Assembly: GCA_963698735.1 (NCBI GenBank) | Contig: CAVOSA010000025.1 | Span: forward strand, 1 to 64,000 | Source of the DNA: RPQJ01 sp963698735 | Lineage (GTDB): Bacteria; Pseudomonadota; Gammaproteobacteria; Steroidobacterales; Steroidobacteraceae | Reading direction: 5' to 3' | Length of the DNA: 64,000 bases | Shown: positions 11,113-19,440 of the stretch, one piece after another | Layout of the letters: every line of letters begins with the position of its first letter | Numbering within the stretch: the stretch's first letter is position 1 | Position numbers and translations under genes: made by a program | Notes under the pieces: generated by a model | Database searches by the model: none | Told to the model about the DNA's origin: nothing | Seen by the model: only the letters and a program-made list of their open reading frames with translations

Positions 11113-11481
11113 ATGATCCAGATGCGGACAATGCTCGCGGCCGCCGACAACAGCGGCGCCAAGCGGCTCATGTGCATCAAGGTGCTCGGCGGCTCGAAGC
11201 GCCGCTATGCCACCGTGGGCGACGTGATCAAGGTGAGCGTCAAGGACGCCATCCCGCGCGGCAAGGTCAAGAAGGGCGAGGTCTACGACGCCGTGGTGGT
11301 CCGCACCGCGTTCGGCGTGCGCCGCCCGGATGGTTCGCTGATCCGCTTCGACGGCAACGCCGCCGTGCTGCTCACGAACAAGCTCGAGCCGATCGGCACC
11401 CGTATTTTCGGACCGGTCACACGCGAACTGCGCACGACGCAGTTCATGAAGATCATCTCGCTCGCGCCCGAAGTGCTGTAA
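11113..11481 (+). CDS. rplN: 50S ribosomal protein uL14
   Basis: 50S subunit-interface protein, binding site of RsfS (encoded at 41962-42516). 122 residues, exact family length. MIQMRTMLAAADNSGAKRLM at the N-terminus and the GNAAVLLTNKLEPIGTRIFG block are diagnostic. First gene of the spc operon, starting 23 bp after rpsQ. No separate promoter is obvious. Intact. Confidence 0.97.
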   Translation: MIQMRTMLAAADNSGAKRLMCIKVLGGSKRRYATVGDVIKVSVKDAIPRGKVKKGEVYDAVVVRTAFGVRRPDGSLIRFDGNAAVLLTNKLEPIGTRIFGPVTRELRTTQFMKIISLAPEVL

Positions 11482-11514
11482 GCACGGCGCGCGCAAGGTT
11501 CGAGGACAAAGGGT

Positions 11515-11829
11515 ATGAACAAGATCCGCAAGGGCGACGAAGTCGTCGTCATTACCGGCCGCGACAAGGGCCGGCGCGGCACCGTCATCCGCGTGCTGGG
11601 TGAGAAGGTGCTGGTCGAGAACGTGAACATGGTCAAGCGCCATACGCGTCCCAATCCGCAGAAGGGCACGCAGGGCGGCATCGTCGAGAAGGAGGCCTAC
11701 CTCCACCTCTCGAACGTGCAGCTCTGGAACCCGGTTGCGAAGAAGGGTGACCGCGTGGGCATCCGCACGCTCGCCGACGGACGTCGGGTGCGTTTCTTCA
11801 AGTCCAACGACGAAGTCGTGGACGCCTGA
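11515..11829 (+). CDS. rplX: 50S ribosomal protein uL24
   Basis: Assembly initiator for the 50S subunit. 104 residues, normal. The KOW motif KGDEVVVITGRDKGRRGTV is at the N-terminus, followed by VNMVKRHTRPNPQKGTQGGI. A GGACAAAGGG ribosome binding site precedes the ATG. Intact. Confidence 0.96.
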   Translation: MNKIRKGDEVVVITGRDKGRRGTVIRVLGEKVLVENVNMVKRHTRPNPQKGTQGGIVEKEAYLHLSNVQLWNPVAKKGDRVGIRTLADGRRVRFFKSNDEVVDA

Positions 11830-11845
11830 ATCGAGGTCGGATGAG

Positions 11846-12386
11846 ATGGCAAGGCTGCAAAAAATCTACCGGGACGAGATCGTCGCCAAGCTCATGACGA
11901 GCCTCGGCGGTGACGAATCCCATGCAGGTGCCGAAGATCACCAAGATCTCGGTGAACATGGGCGTGGGCGAAGCCGTTGCCGACAAGAAGGCAATGGACG
12001 GCGCCGTGAACGACCTGACGGCGCTCACCGGCCAGAAGCCGGTCGTGACGAAGTCGCGCAAGGCGATCGCGGCGTTCAAGCTGCGCGCGGGCGTGCCGGT
12101 CGGCGCGCGCGTGACGCTGCGCGGCGCCCGCATGTACGAGTTCCTCGACCGCCTGATCAACGTGGCGATGCCGCGCATCCGCGACTTCCGCGGCGTGTCG
12201 GCCCGCTCGTTCGACGGCCGTGGCAACTACACGTTCGGCGTCAAGGAACAGATCATCTTCCCGGAAATCGCCTACGACCAGGTCGACGCGATCCGCGGGA
12301 TGGACATCACGATTACGACGACGGCACGCGACGACCGGGAAGGCCGGGCGTTGCTCGAATCCTTCAACTTCCCGTTCCGCAAGTAG
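11846..12386 (+). CDS. rplE: 50S ribosomal protein uL5, with one apparent +1 frameshift
   Basis: 5S rRNA binding protein of the central protuberance. The first 22 codons (MARLQKIYRDEIVAKLMTSL G) are in the ATG frame. The remainder (NPMQVPKITKISVNMGVGEA to LLESFNFPFRK) is one frame over, consistent with one extra G at 11908-11910. Corrected length is 179 residues, the same as E. coli. A start inside the second frame at the GTG near 11910 is possible on paper, but would drop the conserved N-terminal helix. Confidence 0.91.
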
Positions 12387-12396
12387 GACAGGAAAC

Positions 12397-12704
12397 ATGG
12401 CGAAGACCAGCATGATCATGCGCGAGAAGCGCCGCGAGAAGCTCGTGAAGCAGCACGCTGCCAAGCGGGCCCAGCTCAAGGAAGCTCATCCGCAACCCGA
12501 AGTCCACGGATGCCGAGCGGGAAGAGGCGCAGCGCAAGCTGCATGCCATGCCGCGCGACTCCGGCCGCCTCGCGGGTGCGCAACCGCTGCGCGATCACCG
12601 GCCGCTCCCGCGGCGTCTACCGTAAGTTCGGCCTCGGGCGACAGAAGCTGCGCGAAGCCACGATGCGCGGTGACATCCCGGGCCTCGGCAAGGCCAGCTG
12701 GTAA
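12397..12704 (+). CDS. rpsN: 30S ribosomal protein uS14, with two apparent +1 frameshifts
   Basis: Head protein of the small subunit. MAKTSMIMREKRREKLVKQH is in the ATG frame, RNPKSTDAEREEAQRKLHAM is in the second frame, and SRVRNRCAITGRSRGVYRKF to GLGKASW is in the third. One extra G at 12480-12481 and one at 12563-12564 account for this. Corrected length is 101 residues, matching the long C-minus (zinc-free) form. Only the third segment has a long open frame, so automatic calls would probably give a truncated S14. Confidence 0.9.
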
Positions 12705-12725
12705 GCCGGGTACTGGAGTAACAGC

Positions 12726-13121
12726 ATGAGCATGTCGGATCCCATCGCGGACTTCCTCACCCGCATTCGCAACGGCCAGCTCTCGGGCAAGCCCGAGATC
12801 GCCGCGCCGTCGTCGCGAGTCAAGCTGGCACTGGCCAAGGTGTTGAAGGACGAAGGCTACATCGAGGACTTCGCCATCGACGGCGATGCCAGCAAGCCGA
12901 CCGTCAAGGTGCGCCTGAAGTACTACCAGGGCCGCCCGGTCATCGAACGCATCGAGCGCGTGAGCCGTCCCGGCCTGCGCATCTACAAGGCGAAGGACGA
13001 GTTGCCGAAGATTCTCGGCGGCATGGGCGTGGCGATCATCTCGACCTCCAAGGGCGTGATGACCGACCGTGAAGCCCGCGCCGGCGGACACGGCGGCGAA
13101 GTGCTCTGCATCGTGTCGTAA
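12726..13121 (+). CDS. rpsH: 30S ribosomal protein uS8
   Basis: Central-domain 16S rRNA binding protein and, in E. coli, the autoregulator of the spc operon. 131 residues, typical. N-terminus MSMSDPIADFLTRIRNGQL; conserved C-terminal GMGVAIISTSKGVMTDREAR and a final GGEVLCIVS. The first of two near ATGs is preferred because the family often begins MSMxDPIAD. Intact. Confidence 0.96.
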   Translation: MSMSDPIADFLTRIRNGQLSGKPEIAAPSSRVKLALAKVLKDEGYIEDFAIDGDASKPTVKVRLKYYQGRPVIERIERVSRPGLRIYKAKDELPKILGGMGVAIISTSKGVMTDREARAGGHGGEVLCIVS

Positions 13122-13150
13122 GGCACGGCGCAAGGAACAGGACCAAGACC

Positions 13151-13684
13151 ATGTCACGAGTTGCAAAAAGGCCGGTTGCGCTGCCCAAGGGCGTGACCCA
13201 CACGGTCGACGGCAGCACCGTCACCGTCAAGGGCGCCAAGGGTGCGCTCAAGCTGCCGCTGCGTCCGGGCCTGAGCCTGGTGCAGGAAGGCAACGACATC
13301 CGCATCGAGATCGCGGAGCGCAACAAGGAGTCGCTGATGCACGCCGGCTCGCTCCGTTCGCACCTCGCGAACGTGGTGCAGGGCGTGTCGCAGGGCTACG
13401 AGAAGAAGCTCGAACTCGTGGGCGTCGGCTACCGTGCCGCGGCCCAGGGCAAGAAGCTGAACCTGACGCTCGGCTTTTCGCACCCCGTCGAGTACGACGT
13501 GCCGGAAGGCATCACGATCGAGACGCCGACGCAGACGGAAATCGTCGTGAAGGGCGCCGACAAGCAGCAGGTTGGCCAGGTGGCTGCGGAAATCCGCTCC
13601 TACCGTTCCCCCGAGCCCTACAAGGGCAAGGGCGTTCGTTATTCCGGTGAGCGCATCGAGCTCAAGGAAACGAAGAAGAAGTAA
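13151..13684 (+). CDS. rplF: 50S ribosomal protein uL6
   Basis: Protein near the factor-binding (sarcin-ricin) site. 177 residues, same as E. coli. N-terminus MSRVAKRPVALPKGV; LVGVGYRAAAQGKKLNLTLG and the C-terminal YRSPEPYKGKGVRYSGERI signature are present. The stop overlaps the rplR start (TAATG). Intact. Confidence 0.96.
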   Translation: MSRVAKRPVALPKGVTHTVDGSTVTVKGAKGALKLPLRPGLSLVQEGNDIRIEIAERNKESLMHAGSLRSHLANVVQGVSQGYEKKLELVGVGYRAAAQGKKLNLTLGFSHPVEYDVPEGITIETPTQTEIVVKGADKQQVGQVAAEIRSYRSPEPYKGKGVRYSGERIELKETKKK

Positions 13685-14046
13685 TGGGTGCCGCGATGGA
13701 AAAGAAAGTCAGTCGTCTGAAGAGAGCCCGCCGCAGCCGCGCGAAGATCCTGGAGCTTCGCGCCATGCGCCTGAGCGTGCACCGCACCGCGCAGCACATC
13801 TACGCGCAGGTCTTCGACCCGGAGTCGAAGGTCATCGTGTCTGCGTCGACCCTGCAGAAGGATGTCGCCGAGGGCCTGAAGGGCACCGGCAACATCGAAG
13901 CGGCGAAGGCCGTGGGCAAGGCGATCGCCGAGCGTGCGAAGGCCAAGGGCGTGACCCAGGTTGCCTTCGACCGCTCGGGCTTCAAGTATCACGGGCGCAT
14001 CAAGGCGCTTGCCGAAGCCGCGCGCGAAGCCGGCCTCGAGTTCTGA
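13684..14046 (+). CDS. rplR: 50S ribosomal protein uL18
   Basis: 5S rRNA binding protein. 120 residues from the first ATG, which overlaps the rplF stop. A second ATG at 13696 (MEKKVSRLKRARRSR) would give 116. The core LSVHRTAQHIYAQVFDPESK and the C-terminal FDRSGFKYHGRIKALAEAAR are diagnostic. Intact; only the exact start is uncertain. Confidence 0.95.
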   Translation: MGAAMEKKVSRLKRARRSRAKILELRAMRLSVHRTAQHIYAQVFDPESKVIVSASTLQKDVAEGLKGTGNIEAAKAVGKAIAERAKAKGVTQVAFDRSGFKYHGRIKALAEAAREAGLEF

Positions 14047-14071
14047 GCCGCACAAGGTTCCAGGAGCAGCA

Positions 14072-14578
14072 ATGGCTAGAATCGAAAAAGTGGCGGCGTC
14101 GGACGAGTTCATCGAGAAACTGGTGACCGTCAACCGCGTGTCCAAGACCGTGAAGGGCGGCAAGCAGTTCGGCTTCACCGCGCTCACCGTGGTCGGCGAC
14201 GGCAACGGCCGCGTCGGCTTCGGCTACGGCAAGGCGCGCGAAGTGCCGGTCGCCATCCAGAAGGCGATGCAGCAGGCCCGCAAGAACCTCGTCAACGTGC
14301 CGCTGCGCAACTCGACGCTGCACTTCGCGGTCGTCGGCAAGCACGGCACCTCGAAGGTGTACATGCAGCCGGCCGCCGACGGTACCGGCGTCATCGCGGG
14401 CGGCAGCATGCGCGCGGTGTTCGAGTGCGCGGGCGTGCGCAACGTGCTCGCGAAGACCTACGGCTCGCGCAACCCGATCAACGTCGTGCGCGCCACCATG
14501 AACGCCCTGACCGACATGCCGGCGCCGGAGCGCATCGCGGCCAAGCGCGGCAAGACCATTGCCGAAATCACGGGCTGA
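14072..14578 (+). CDS. rpsE: 30S ribosomal protein uS5
   Basis: Decoding-fidelity protein with helicase activity at the mRNA entry. 168 residues, typical. N-terminus MARIEKVAASDEFIEKLVTV; dsRBD-like motif GGKQFGFTALTVVGDGNGRV; C-terminal GSRNPINVVRATMNALTDM. AGGAGCAGCA precedes the ATG. Intact, between rplR and rpmD in standard order. Confidence 0.96.
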   Translation: MARIEKVAASDEFIEKLVTVNRVSKTVKGGKQFGFTALTVVGDGNGRVGFGYGKAREVPVAIQKAMQQARKNLVNVPLRNSTLHFAVVGKHGTSKVYMQPAADGTGVIAGGSMRAVFECAGVRNVLAKTYGSRNPINVVRATMNALTDMPAPERIAAKRGKTIAEITG

Positions 14579-14585
14579 TAGCGCC

Positions 14586-14801
14586 ATGGCAACGAAGAAA
14601 GACACCGCGGCCAGGAATGTGGCGAAGACGGTGAAAGTGACGCTGGTGAAGAGCACCTTCGGCCAGATCCACCGTCATCGCGCCACCGTGCGCGGCCTCG
14701 GGCTGCGCCGCATGAACCAGACGGTCGTCGTGGCCGACACTCCCGAGATCCGCGGCATGCTCAACGCATCGCGGCACCTGCTCCGCGTCGAAGAGGCGTG
14801 A
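14586..14801 (+). CDS. rpmD: 50S ribosomal protein uL30
   Basis: Small 50S protein, 71 residues from the ATG at 14586. The N-terminal ~12 residues (MATKKDTAARNV) form a short extension compared with E. coli (59 residues). The core VKVTLVKSTFGQIHRHRATV and GLRRMNQTVVVADTPEIRGM is diagnostic. Intact. Confidence 0.93.
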   Translation: MATKKDTAARNVAKTVKVTLVKSTFGQIHRHRATVRGLGLRRMNQTVVVADTPEIRGMLNASRHLLRVEEA

Positions 14802-14808
14802 TCAGATC

Positions 14809-15252
14809 ATGAAGCTCAACACCATCAGCCCGGCACCGGGCAGCAAGAAGACGCGCACGCGCGTCGGTCGTGGCGCCTCCGCCGGCCAGGGCAAGACCTG
14901 CGGCCGCGGCGTCAAGGGCCAGCGCGCCCGCAAGGGCGGCTATCACAAGGTCGGCTTCGAAGGCGGCCAGATGCCGCTGCAGCGCCGCCTGCCGAAGATC
15001 GGCTTCCGCTCGGCGCTCGGCCGCCGCACGGCTGAAGTGCGCCTGAGCGAGCTGCACAAGATCGAAGGCGGCAACATCGACCTGGCGATCCTCAAGGCGG
15101 CGAACCTGGTCCCGGCGAACACGCTGAATGCCAAGATCGTGCTGTCGGGCGAAGTGAAGTCGGCGTTCACGGTGTCCGGCGTCGGCGTCACGAAGGGCGC
15201 GCGCGCGGCCATCGAGAAGGCCGGCGGCAAGATCGTCGAGCCGGCGGCCTGA
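14809..15252 (+). CDS. rplO: 50S ribosomal protein uL15
   Basis: Late-assembly 50S protein. 147 residues, close to 144 in E. coli. N-terminus MKLNTISPAPGSKKTRTRVG followed by the Gly-rich GRGASAGQGKTCGRGVKGQR segment; GFEGGQMPLQRRLPKIGF is the family signature. Seven bases after rpmD and 41 before secY. Intact. Confidence 0.96.
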   Translation: MKLNTISPAPGSKKTRTRVGRGASAGQGKTCGRGVKGQRARKGGYHKVGFEGGQMPLQRRLPKIGFRSALGRRTAEVRLSELHKIEGGNIDLAILKAANLVPANTLNAKIVLSGEVKSAFTVSGVGVTKGARAAIEKAGGKIVEPAA

Positions 15253-15293
15253 GCCGCGCTCGCTGCACCGTACGCAACGCCTAAGGACCAGCA

Positions 15294-16635
15294 GTGGCCA
15301 ACCAGTCCAACAACCCTGTCGCAGCCCTTGGCGAAGCGACGCGGTTGACCGAACTCCGGAACAGGTTCCTGTTCCTGATCGGCGGCCTGATCGTCTATCG
15401 CATCGGCACGTTCATCCCCGTGCCGGGCATCGACCCGGTCGCGCTCGCGCGTTTCTTCCAGGACCAGCAGGGCACGATCCTGAGCATGTTCAACATGTTC
15501 TCGGGCGGCGCGCTGGAGCGCCTGTCGATCCTCGCGCTCGGCGTCATGCCCTACATCTCGGCCTCGATCATCGTGCAGATGATGGCCGTGGTGGTGCCGC
15601 AGCTGCAGGCGCTGCGCAAGGAAGGCGAGGCAGGCCGCCGCAAGCTGACCAACTACACGCGCTGGGGCACGGTCGGTCTCGCAGTCTTCCAGGGCGCTGG
15701 CGCGGCCGTCGCGTTCCAGAACCAGGGCGTCGTGATCAATCCCGGCTTCCAGTTCGTGTTCCTCGCCACGACGACGCTCACGGCCGGCACCATGTTCCTG
15801 ATGTGGCTCGGCGAGCAGATCACGGAGCGCGGCCTCGGCAACGGCATCTCGATGATCATTCTCGCGGGCATCGTCGCGGGCCTGCCGGCGGCGATCGGCG
15901 GCACGCTCGAACTCGTCCGCAACGGCGAAATCAACCCGGCACTGGCGCTGATCCTCGTGGTCATGGTCGCCGCGGTCACGTATTTCGTGGTGTTCGTCGA
16001 GCGCGGCCAGCGCCGCATCCCGGTCAACTACGCCAAGCGCCAGCAGGGCCGCCGCGTGTTCGCCGGTACGTCGACCCACCTGCCGTTCAAGCTCAACATG
16101 TCGGGCGTGATCCCGCCGATCTTCGCCTCGAGCCTGCTGCTGTTCCCGGCGACGATCGCGAGCTGGTTCGGCACCAACGAGAACTTCGGCTGGCTGCAGA
16201 ACGTGGCGGCGAGCCTCGGGATCGGCCAGCCGGTGCACATGCTCATGTACGGCGGCGCTGATCATCTTCTTCTGCTTCTTCTACACCGCGCTGGTCTTCA
16301 ACTCGCGCGAGACGGCGGAGAACCTGAAGAAGTCCGGCGCCTTCATCCCCGGCATCCGCCCGGGCCAGCAGACGGCCGAATACATCGACAAGGTCCTGAC
16401 CCGCCTGACGGTCTGGGGCGCCCTGTACGTGGCCGTGGTCTGCCTGCTGCCCGAAATCCTGATTTCCCAGTTCCGGGTGCCGTTCTATTTCGGCGGCACC
16501 TCGCTCCTGATCATCGTCGTGGTGATCATGGACTTCATGGCCCAGCTGCAGGCGCACCTGATGTCGCACCAGTACGAGGGGCTCATGAAGAAGGCCAACC
16601 TGCGCGGCTACGGCCGCCCCGGCCAGGTGCGCTGA
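15294..16635 (+). CDS. secY: Protein translocase channel SecY, with one apparent +1 frameshift
   Basis: Pore subunit of the SecYEG inner-membrane translocon. GTG start. The first ~320 residues are in frame (RNRFLFLIGGLIVYRIGTFI, plug-region MFNMFSGGALERLSILALGV, GNGISMIILAGIVAGLP, RIPVNYAKRQQGRRVF). After VHMLMYG the rest (AALIIFFCFFYTALVFNSRE to LRGYGRPGQVR) is one frame over, consistent with one extra G at 16254-16255. Corrected length is 446 residues with ten TM segments (E. coli 443). Without correction the frame runs into rpmJ, giving a false SecY-L36 fusion. Confidence 0.93.
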
Positions 16636-16664
16636 GCGCCCCCGGCTGCATCGGAGAGAGAGTC

Positions 16665-16781
16665 ATGAAAGTTCGTCCCTCGGTTAAGCGTATCTGCAAG
16701 AACTGCAAGGTGGTTCGGCGTCGCGGCGTGGTCTACGTGATCTGCAGCAGCGACAAGCGCCACAAGCAGCGTCAGGGCTGA
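16665..16781 (+). CDS. rpmJ: 50S ribosomal protein bL36
   Basis: Smallest 50S protein, 38 residues. The zinc-ribbon ligands of the C-plus form are present (CKNCK, then C and H in VICSSDKRHKQRQG), so this copy probably binds Zn. AGAGAGAG precedes the ATG. It lies between secY and rpsM as in many proteobacteria and is the last gene before the alpha operon promoter. Confidence 0.94.
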   Translation: MKVRPSVKRICKNCKVVRRRGVVYVICSSDKRHKQRQG

Positions 16782-16797
16782 TGGCCCGGTCCTTGCA

Positions 16798-16826
16798 TTG
16801 AGCAATACTGGTTTTTCTGATATTAT
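16798..16826 (+). promoter_or_regulatory. Extended -10 promoter for the alpha operon
   Basis: TTGAGC (16798-16803), a 17-base spacer and TATTAT (16821-16826) preceded by TGA (an extended -10 TGn). The AT-rich patch stands out from the GC-rich surroundings and lies 34 bp before rpsM. Seen directly; activity inferred. Confidence 0.75.
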
Positions 16827-16859
16827 TCCGCGCTTTTCGCGCCCCGAAGTGAGCCTAAA

Positions 16860-17241
16860 ATGGCCCGTATAGCCGGCATCAACATCCCGATGAACAAGCA
16901 CGTCTGCATCGGGCTGACTGCAATTTTCGGCGTCGGTCGTTCCCAGGCGCTGGCCGCCTGCGAAGCGGCGGGCGTCAAGCCCGACACCAAGGTGAAGGAC
17001 CTGACCGACGCCGAAGTCACCGCGCTGCGCTCGCAGATCGCGAAGCTTCCGGTCGAAGGCGACCTGCGCCGCGAAGTGTCGATGAACATCAAGCGCCTGA
17101 TGGACCTCGGTTCGTACCGTGGCCATGCGGCACCGCAAGGGCCTGCCGATGCGGGGCCAGCGCACGCGCACCAATGCGCGCACGCGCAAGGGTCCGCGCA
17201 AGGCGGCGGTCAAGCTGAACGCACCTCCGGGCAAGGCGTAA
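16860..17241 (+). CDS. rpsM: 30S ribosomal protein uS13, with one apparent +1 frameshift
   Basis: Head protein forming bridges to the 50S subunit. MARIAGINIPMNKHVCIGLT to NIKRLMDLGSYRG is in the ATG frame. MRHRKGLPMRGQRTRTNART and the basic tail KGPRKAAVKLNAPPGKA are one frame over, consistent with one extra C at 17123-17124 (GGC to GGCC). Corrected length is about 126 residues (E. coli 118). Uncorrected, the frame reads through into rpsK. First gene of the alpha operon. Confidence 0.91.
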
Positions 17242-17279
17242 TCCGCCCCCCGGTCGGACTGACAAAAGGTTGTACTCGA

Positions 17280-17678
17280 ATGGCTGACGACAAGAAGTCC
17301 GCAGGCAAGCCCCGCAAGAAGATCAAGCGCGTCGTGACCGACGCGGTTGCGCACGTGCATGCCTCGTTCAACAACACGATCATCACGATCACCGACCGCC
17401 AGGGCAACACGCTGTCCTGGGCGACTTCGGGCGGCTGCGGCTTCCGCGGCTCGCGCAAGAGCACGCCGTTCGCCGCGCAGGTCGCCGCCGAGAAGGCTGG
17501 CGTCGCCGCGCAGGAATACGGTGTCCGTACCGTCGACGTGAAGGTCCGCGGTCCGGGCCCGGGTCGCGAGTCCGCCGTGCGCGCGCTGAACGCCGCCGGC
17601 CTGAAGGTCACCAGCATCGAGGACGTGACGCCGATCCCGCACAACGGGTGCCGTCCGCCCAAGAAGCGTCGCGTCTGA
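17280..17678 (+). CDS. rpsK: 30S ribosomal protein uS11
   Basis: Platform protein near the E site. 132 residues, typical. The HVHASFNNTIITITDRQGN and VRGPGPGRESAVRALNAAGL motifs and the end TPIPHNGCRPPKKRRV are diagnostic. AAAGGTTGT lies upstream of the ATG. In the same frame as the uncorrected rpsM but with its own start. Intact. Confidence 0.96.
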   Translation: MADDKKSAGKPRKKIKRVVTDAVAHVHASFNNTIITITDRQGNTLSWATSGGCGFRGSRKSTPFAAQVAAEKAGVAAQEYGVRTVDVKVRGPGPGRESAVRALNAAGLKVTSIEDVTPIPHNGCRPPKKRRV

Positions 17679-17704
17679 CGCGCCGCTGCCGAGGATAAGA
17701 GAAC

Positions 17705-18328
17705 ATGGCAAGGTATCTTGGTCCCAAGTGCAAGCTCTCGCGTCGCGAGGGCACCGATCTCTTCCTGAAGAGCGGCGTCAAGTCGCTCGAGTCGAAGTGC
17801 AAGCTCGAAGTGCCGCCGGGCGGCATCAAGGGCGAGCGCCGCACGCGCGTGTCGGGCTACGGCCTGCAGCTGCGCGAAAAGCAGAAGCTGCGCCGGATGT
17901 ACGGCGTGCTCGAGCGCCAGTTCCGCGGCTACTACCAGCAGGCGGCGGGCCGTCCGGGTGCCACGGGCGAGACGCTGCTGCAGATTCTCGAGGCGCGCCT
18001 CGACAACGTCGTGTACCGCATGGGTTTCGCCTCGACGCGCAGCGAAGCGCGCCAGCTGGTGAGCCACGGTGCGATCGTCGTCAACGGCGTTCGCATCAAC
18101 ATTCCCTCTTACCAGTGCAAGGCCGGCGACGTCGTCGGCCTCGGCGAGAAAGCGCAGAAGCAGGCGCGTGTCGCGCAGGCCCTGCAGATCCGTGCCCAGA
18201 CCGGCTTCCCGGACTGGGTCGAAGTCGACGAGAAGAAGTTCTCCGGCGTACTGAAGTCACTGCCCGAGCGCGGCGACATCCTGCCGGACATCAACGAAAG
18301 CCTCGTCGTCGAGTTGTACTCCAAGTAA
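17705..18328 (+). CDS. rpsD: 30S ribosomal protein uS4
   Basis: 16S rRNA assembly initiator, mRNA-entry helicase component and, in E. coli, alpha operon repressor. 207 residues, typical. N-terminus MARYLGPKCKLSRREGTDLF; S4 RNA-binding domain with EARLDNVVYRMGFASTRSEA; C-terminal LPDINESLVVELYSK. Intact. Confidence 0.97.
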   Translation: MARYLGPKCKLSRREGTDLFLKSGVKSLESKCKLEVPPGGIKGERRTRVSGYGLQLREKQKLRRMYGVLERQFRGYYQQAAGRPGATGETLLQILEARLDNVVYRMGFASTRSEARQLVSHGAIVVNGVRINIPSYQCKAGDVVGLGEKAQKQARVAQALQIRAQTGFPDWVEVDEKKFSGVLKSLPERGDILPDINESLVVELYSK

Positions 18329-18378
18329 CCCATCCGGCCCGGTCGAACCGGGCCCATTGCCAGGGCAAGGTGACTTAA

Positions 18379-19383
18379 ATGCAGTCAGCCGTTGCGGAAT
18401 TCCTCCGTCCGCGCGTGGTGAAGGTGACTCCGACGTCGCCGCGTCACGCCAAGATCGTCATCGAGCCGTTCGAGCGTGGCTTCGGCCATACGCTCGGCAA
18501 CGCGCTGCGGCGCGTGCTGCTGTCGTCGATGCCGGGCAGCGCGATCACCGAAGTCGAGATCGATGGCGTGCTCCACGAGTACACCAGCATCGAAGGCGTG
18601 CAGGAGGATGTCGTCGACATCCTGCTGAACCTCAAGCTCGTGGCGCTGCGCCTGAACGCGCGGGACGAGTCCGAGCTGCGCCTGTCGAAGAAGGGCCCGG
18701 GGCCGGTTCGCGCCGGCGACATCCAGTCCGACCACGACGTGGAGATCCTGAACCCGGAGCTCGTGATCGCCAACCTGACCAAGGCCGGCGAACTCAACAT
18801 GACGCTCAAGGTCGAGAAGGGCCGCGGTTACCGCCCGGCCGTCCAGCGCCTGGTGTTCGAGGAAGCCAGCCGGCCGATCGGCCGCCTGCTGCTCGACGCG
18901 TCGTTCAGCCCGATCCGCAAGGTCACCTACAACGTCGAGGCCGCGCGCGTCGAACAGCGCACCGACCTCGACAAGCTGATCATCGACATCGAGACCAACG
19001 GCACGATCGACGCCGAAGAGGCCATCCGCCGCGCCGGCTCGATCCTCAAGGACCAGTTGTCGGTGTTCGTGGACCTGCAGGGCCAGGACGAAGAGAAGTC
19101 GCGCCCGGCGGACCACCATTTCGACCCGCTGCTGCTGCGTCCGGTCGACGAGCTCGAGCTCACGGTCCGCAGCGCGAACTGCCTGAAGGCCGAGAACATC
19201 CACTACATCGGCGACCTCGTGCAGAAGACCGAAGTCGAGCTGCTGCGTACGCCGAACCTCGGCAAGAAGTCGCTCACCGAGATCAAGGAAGTGCTCGAGA
19301 GCCACGGCCTGTCGCTCGGTATGCGTCTCGACAACTGGCCGCCTACGGGCCTGAAGCGCGACGAAGAGCGCGACGTCCTCTAA
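18379..19383 (+). CDS. rpoA: RNA polymerase alpha subunit
   Basis: Assembly scaffold of RNA polymerase and target of UP elements and activators. 334 residues. The N-terminal domain is recognised from FERGFGHTLGNALRRVLLSS, VQEDVVDILLNLKLVALRLN and QRTDLDKLIIDIETNGTI. The C-terminal domain (from about residue 250) has LRSVDELELTVRS-type sequence, NCLKAENIHYIGDLVQKTE and LGKKSLTEIKEVL with the DNA-contact region. In its standard place between rpsD and rplQ. Intact. Confidence 0.97.
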   Translation: MQSAVAEFLRPRVVKVTPTSPRHAKIVIEPFERGFGHTLGNALRRVLLSSMPGSAITEVEIDGVLHEYTSIEGVQEDVVDILLNLKLVALRLNARDESELRLSKKGPGPVRAGDIQSDHDVEILNPELVIANLTKAGELNMTLKVEKGRGYRPAVQRLVFEEASRPIGRLLLDASFSPIRKVTYNVEAARVEQRTDLDKLIIDIETNGTIDAEEAIRRAGSILKDQLSVFVDLQGQDEEKSRPADHHFDPLLLRPVDELELTVRSANCLKAENIHYIGDLVQKTEVELLRTPNLGKKSLTEIKEVLESHGLSLGMRLDNWPPTGLKRDEERDVL

Positions 19384-19440
19384 GAAGTGTTTGGCGGCTG
19401 GTCACAGGTGACCGGTTGCTGACCGGAGCGAGAAGAAGAG

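Noticed and set aside
14943..16265. 440-codon minus-strand frame opposite rplO/secY
   Set aside because: Same antisense effect; no ribosome binding site, no recognisable domain.
15294..16781. SecY-bL36 fusion
   Set aside because: The last quarter of SecY is plainly encoded in the neighbouring frame. The in-frame run into rpmJ is caused by the extra base at 16254-16255.
6293..17241. Programmed +1 frameshifting as the main explanation for the ribosomal frameshifts
   Set aside because: No shared slippery codon, downstream structure or Shine-Dalgarno-like stimulator was found at the twelve sites, and relatives do not use frameshifting in these genes as far as is known. Kept only as an alternative in the finding.
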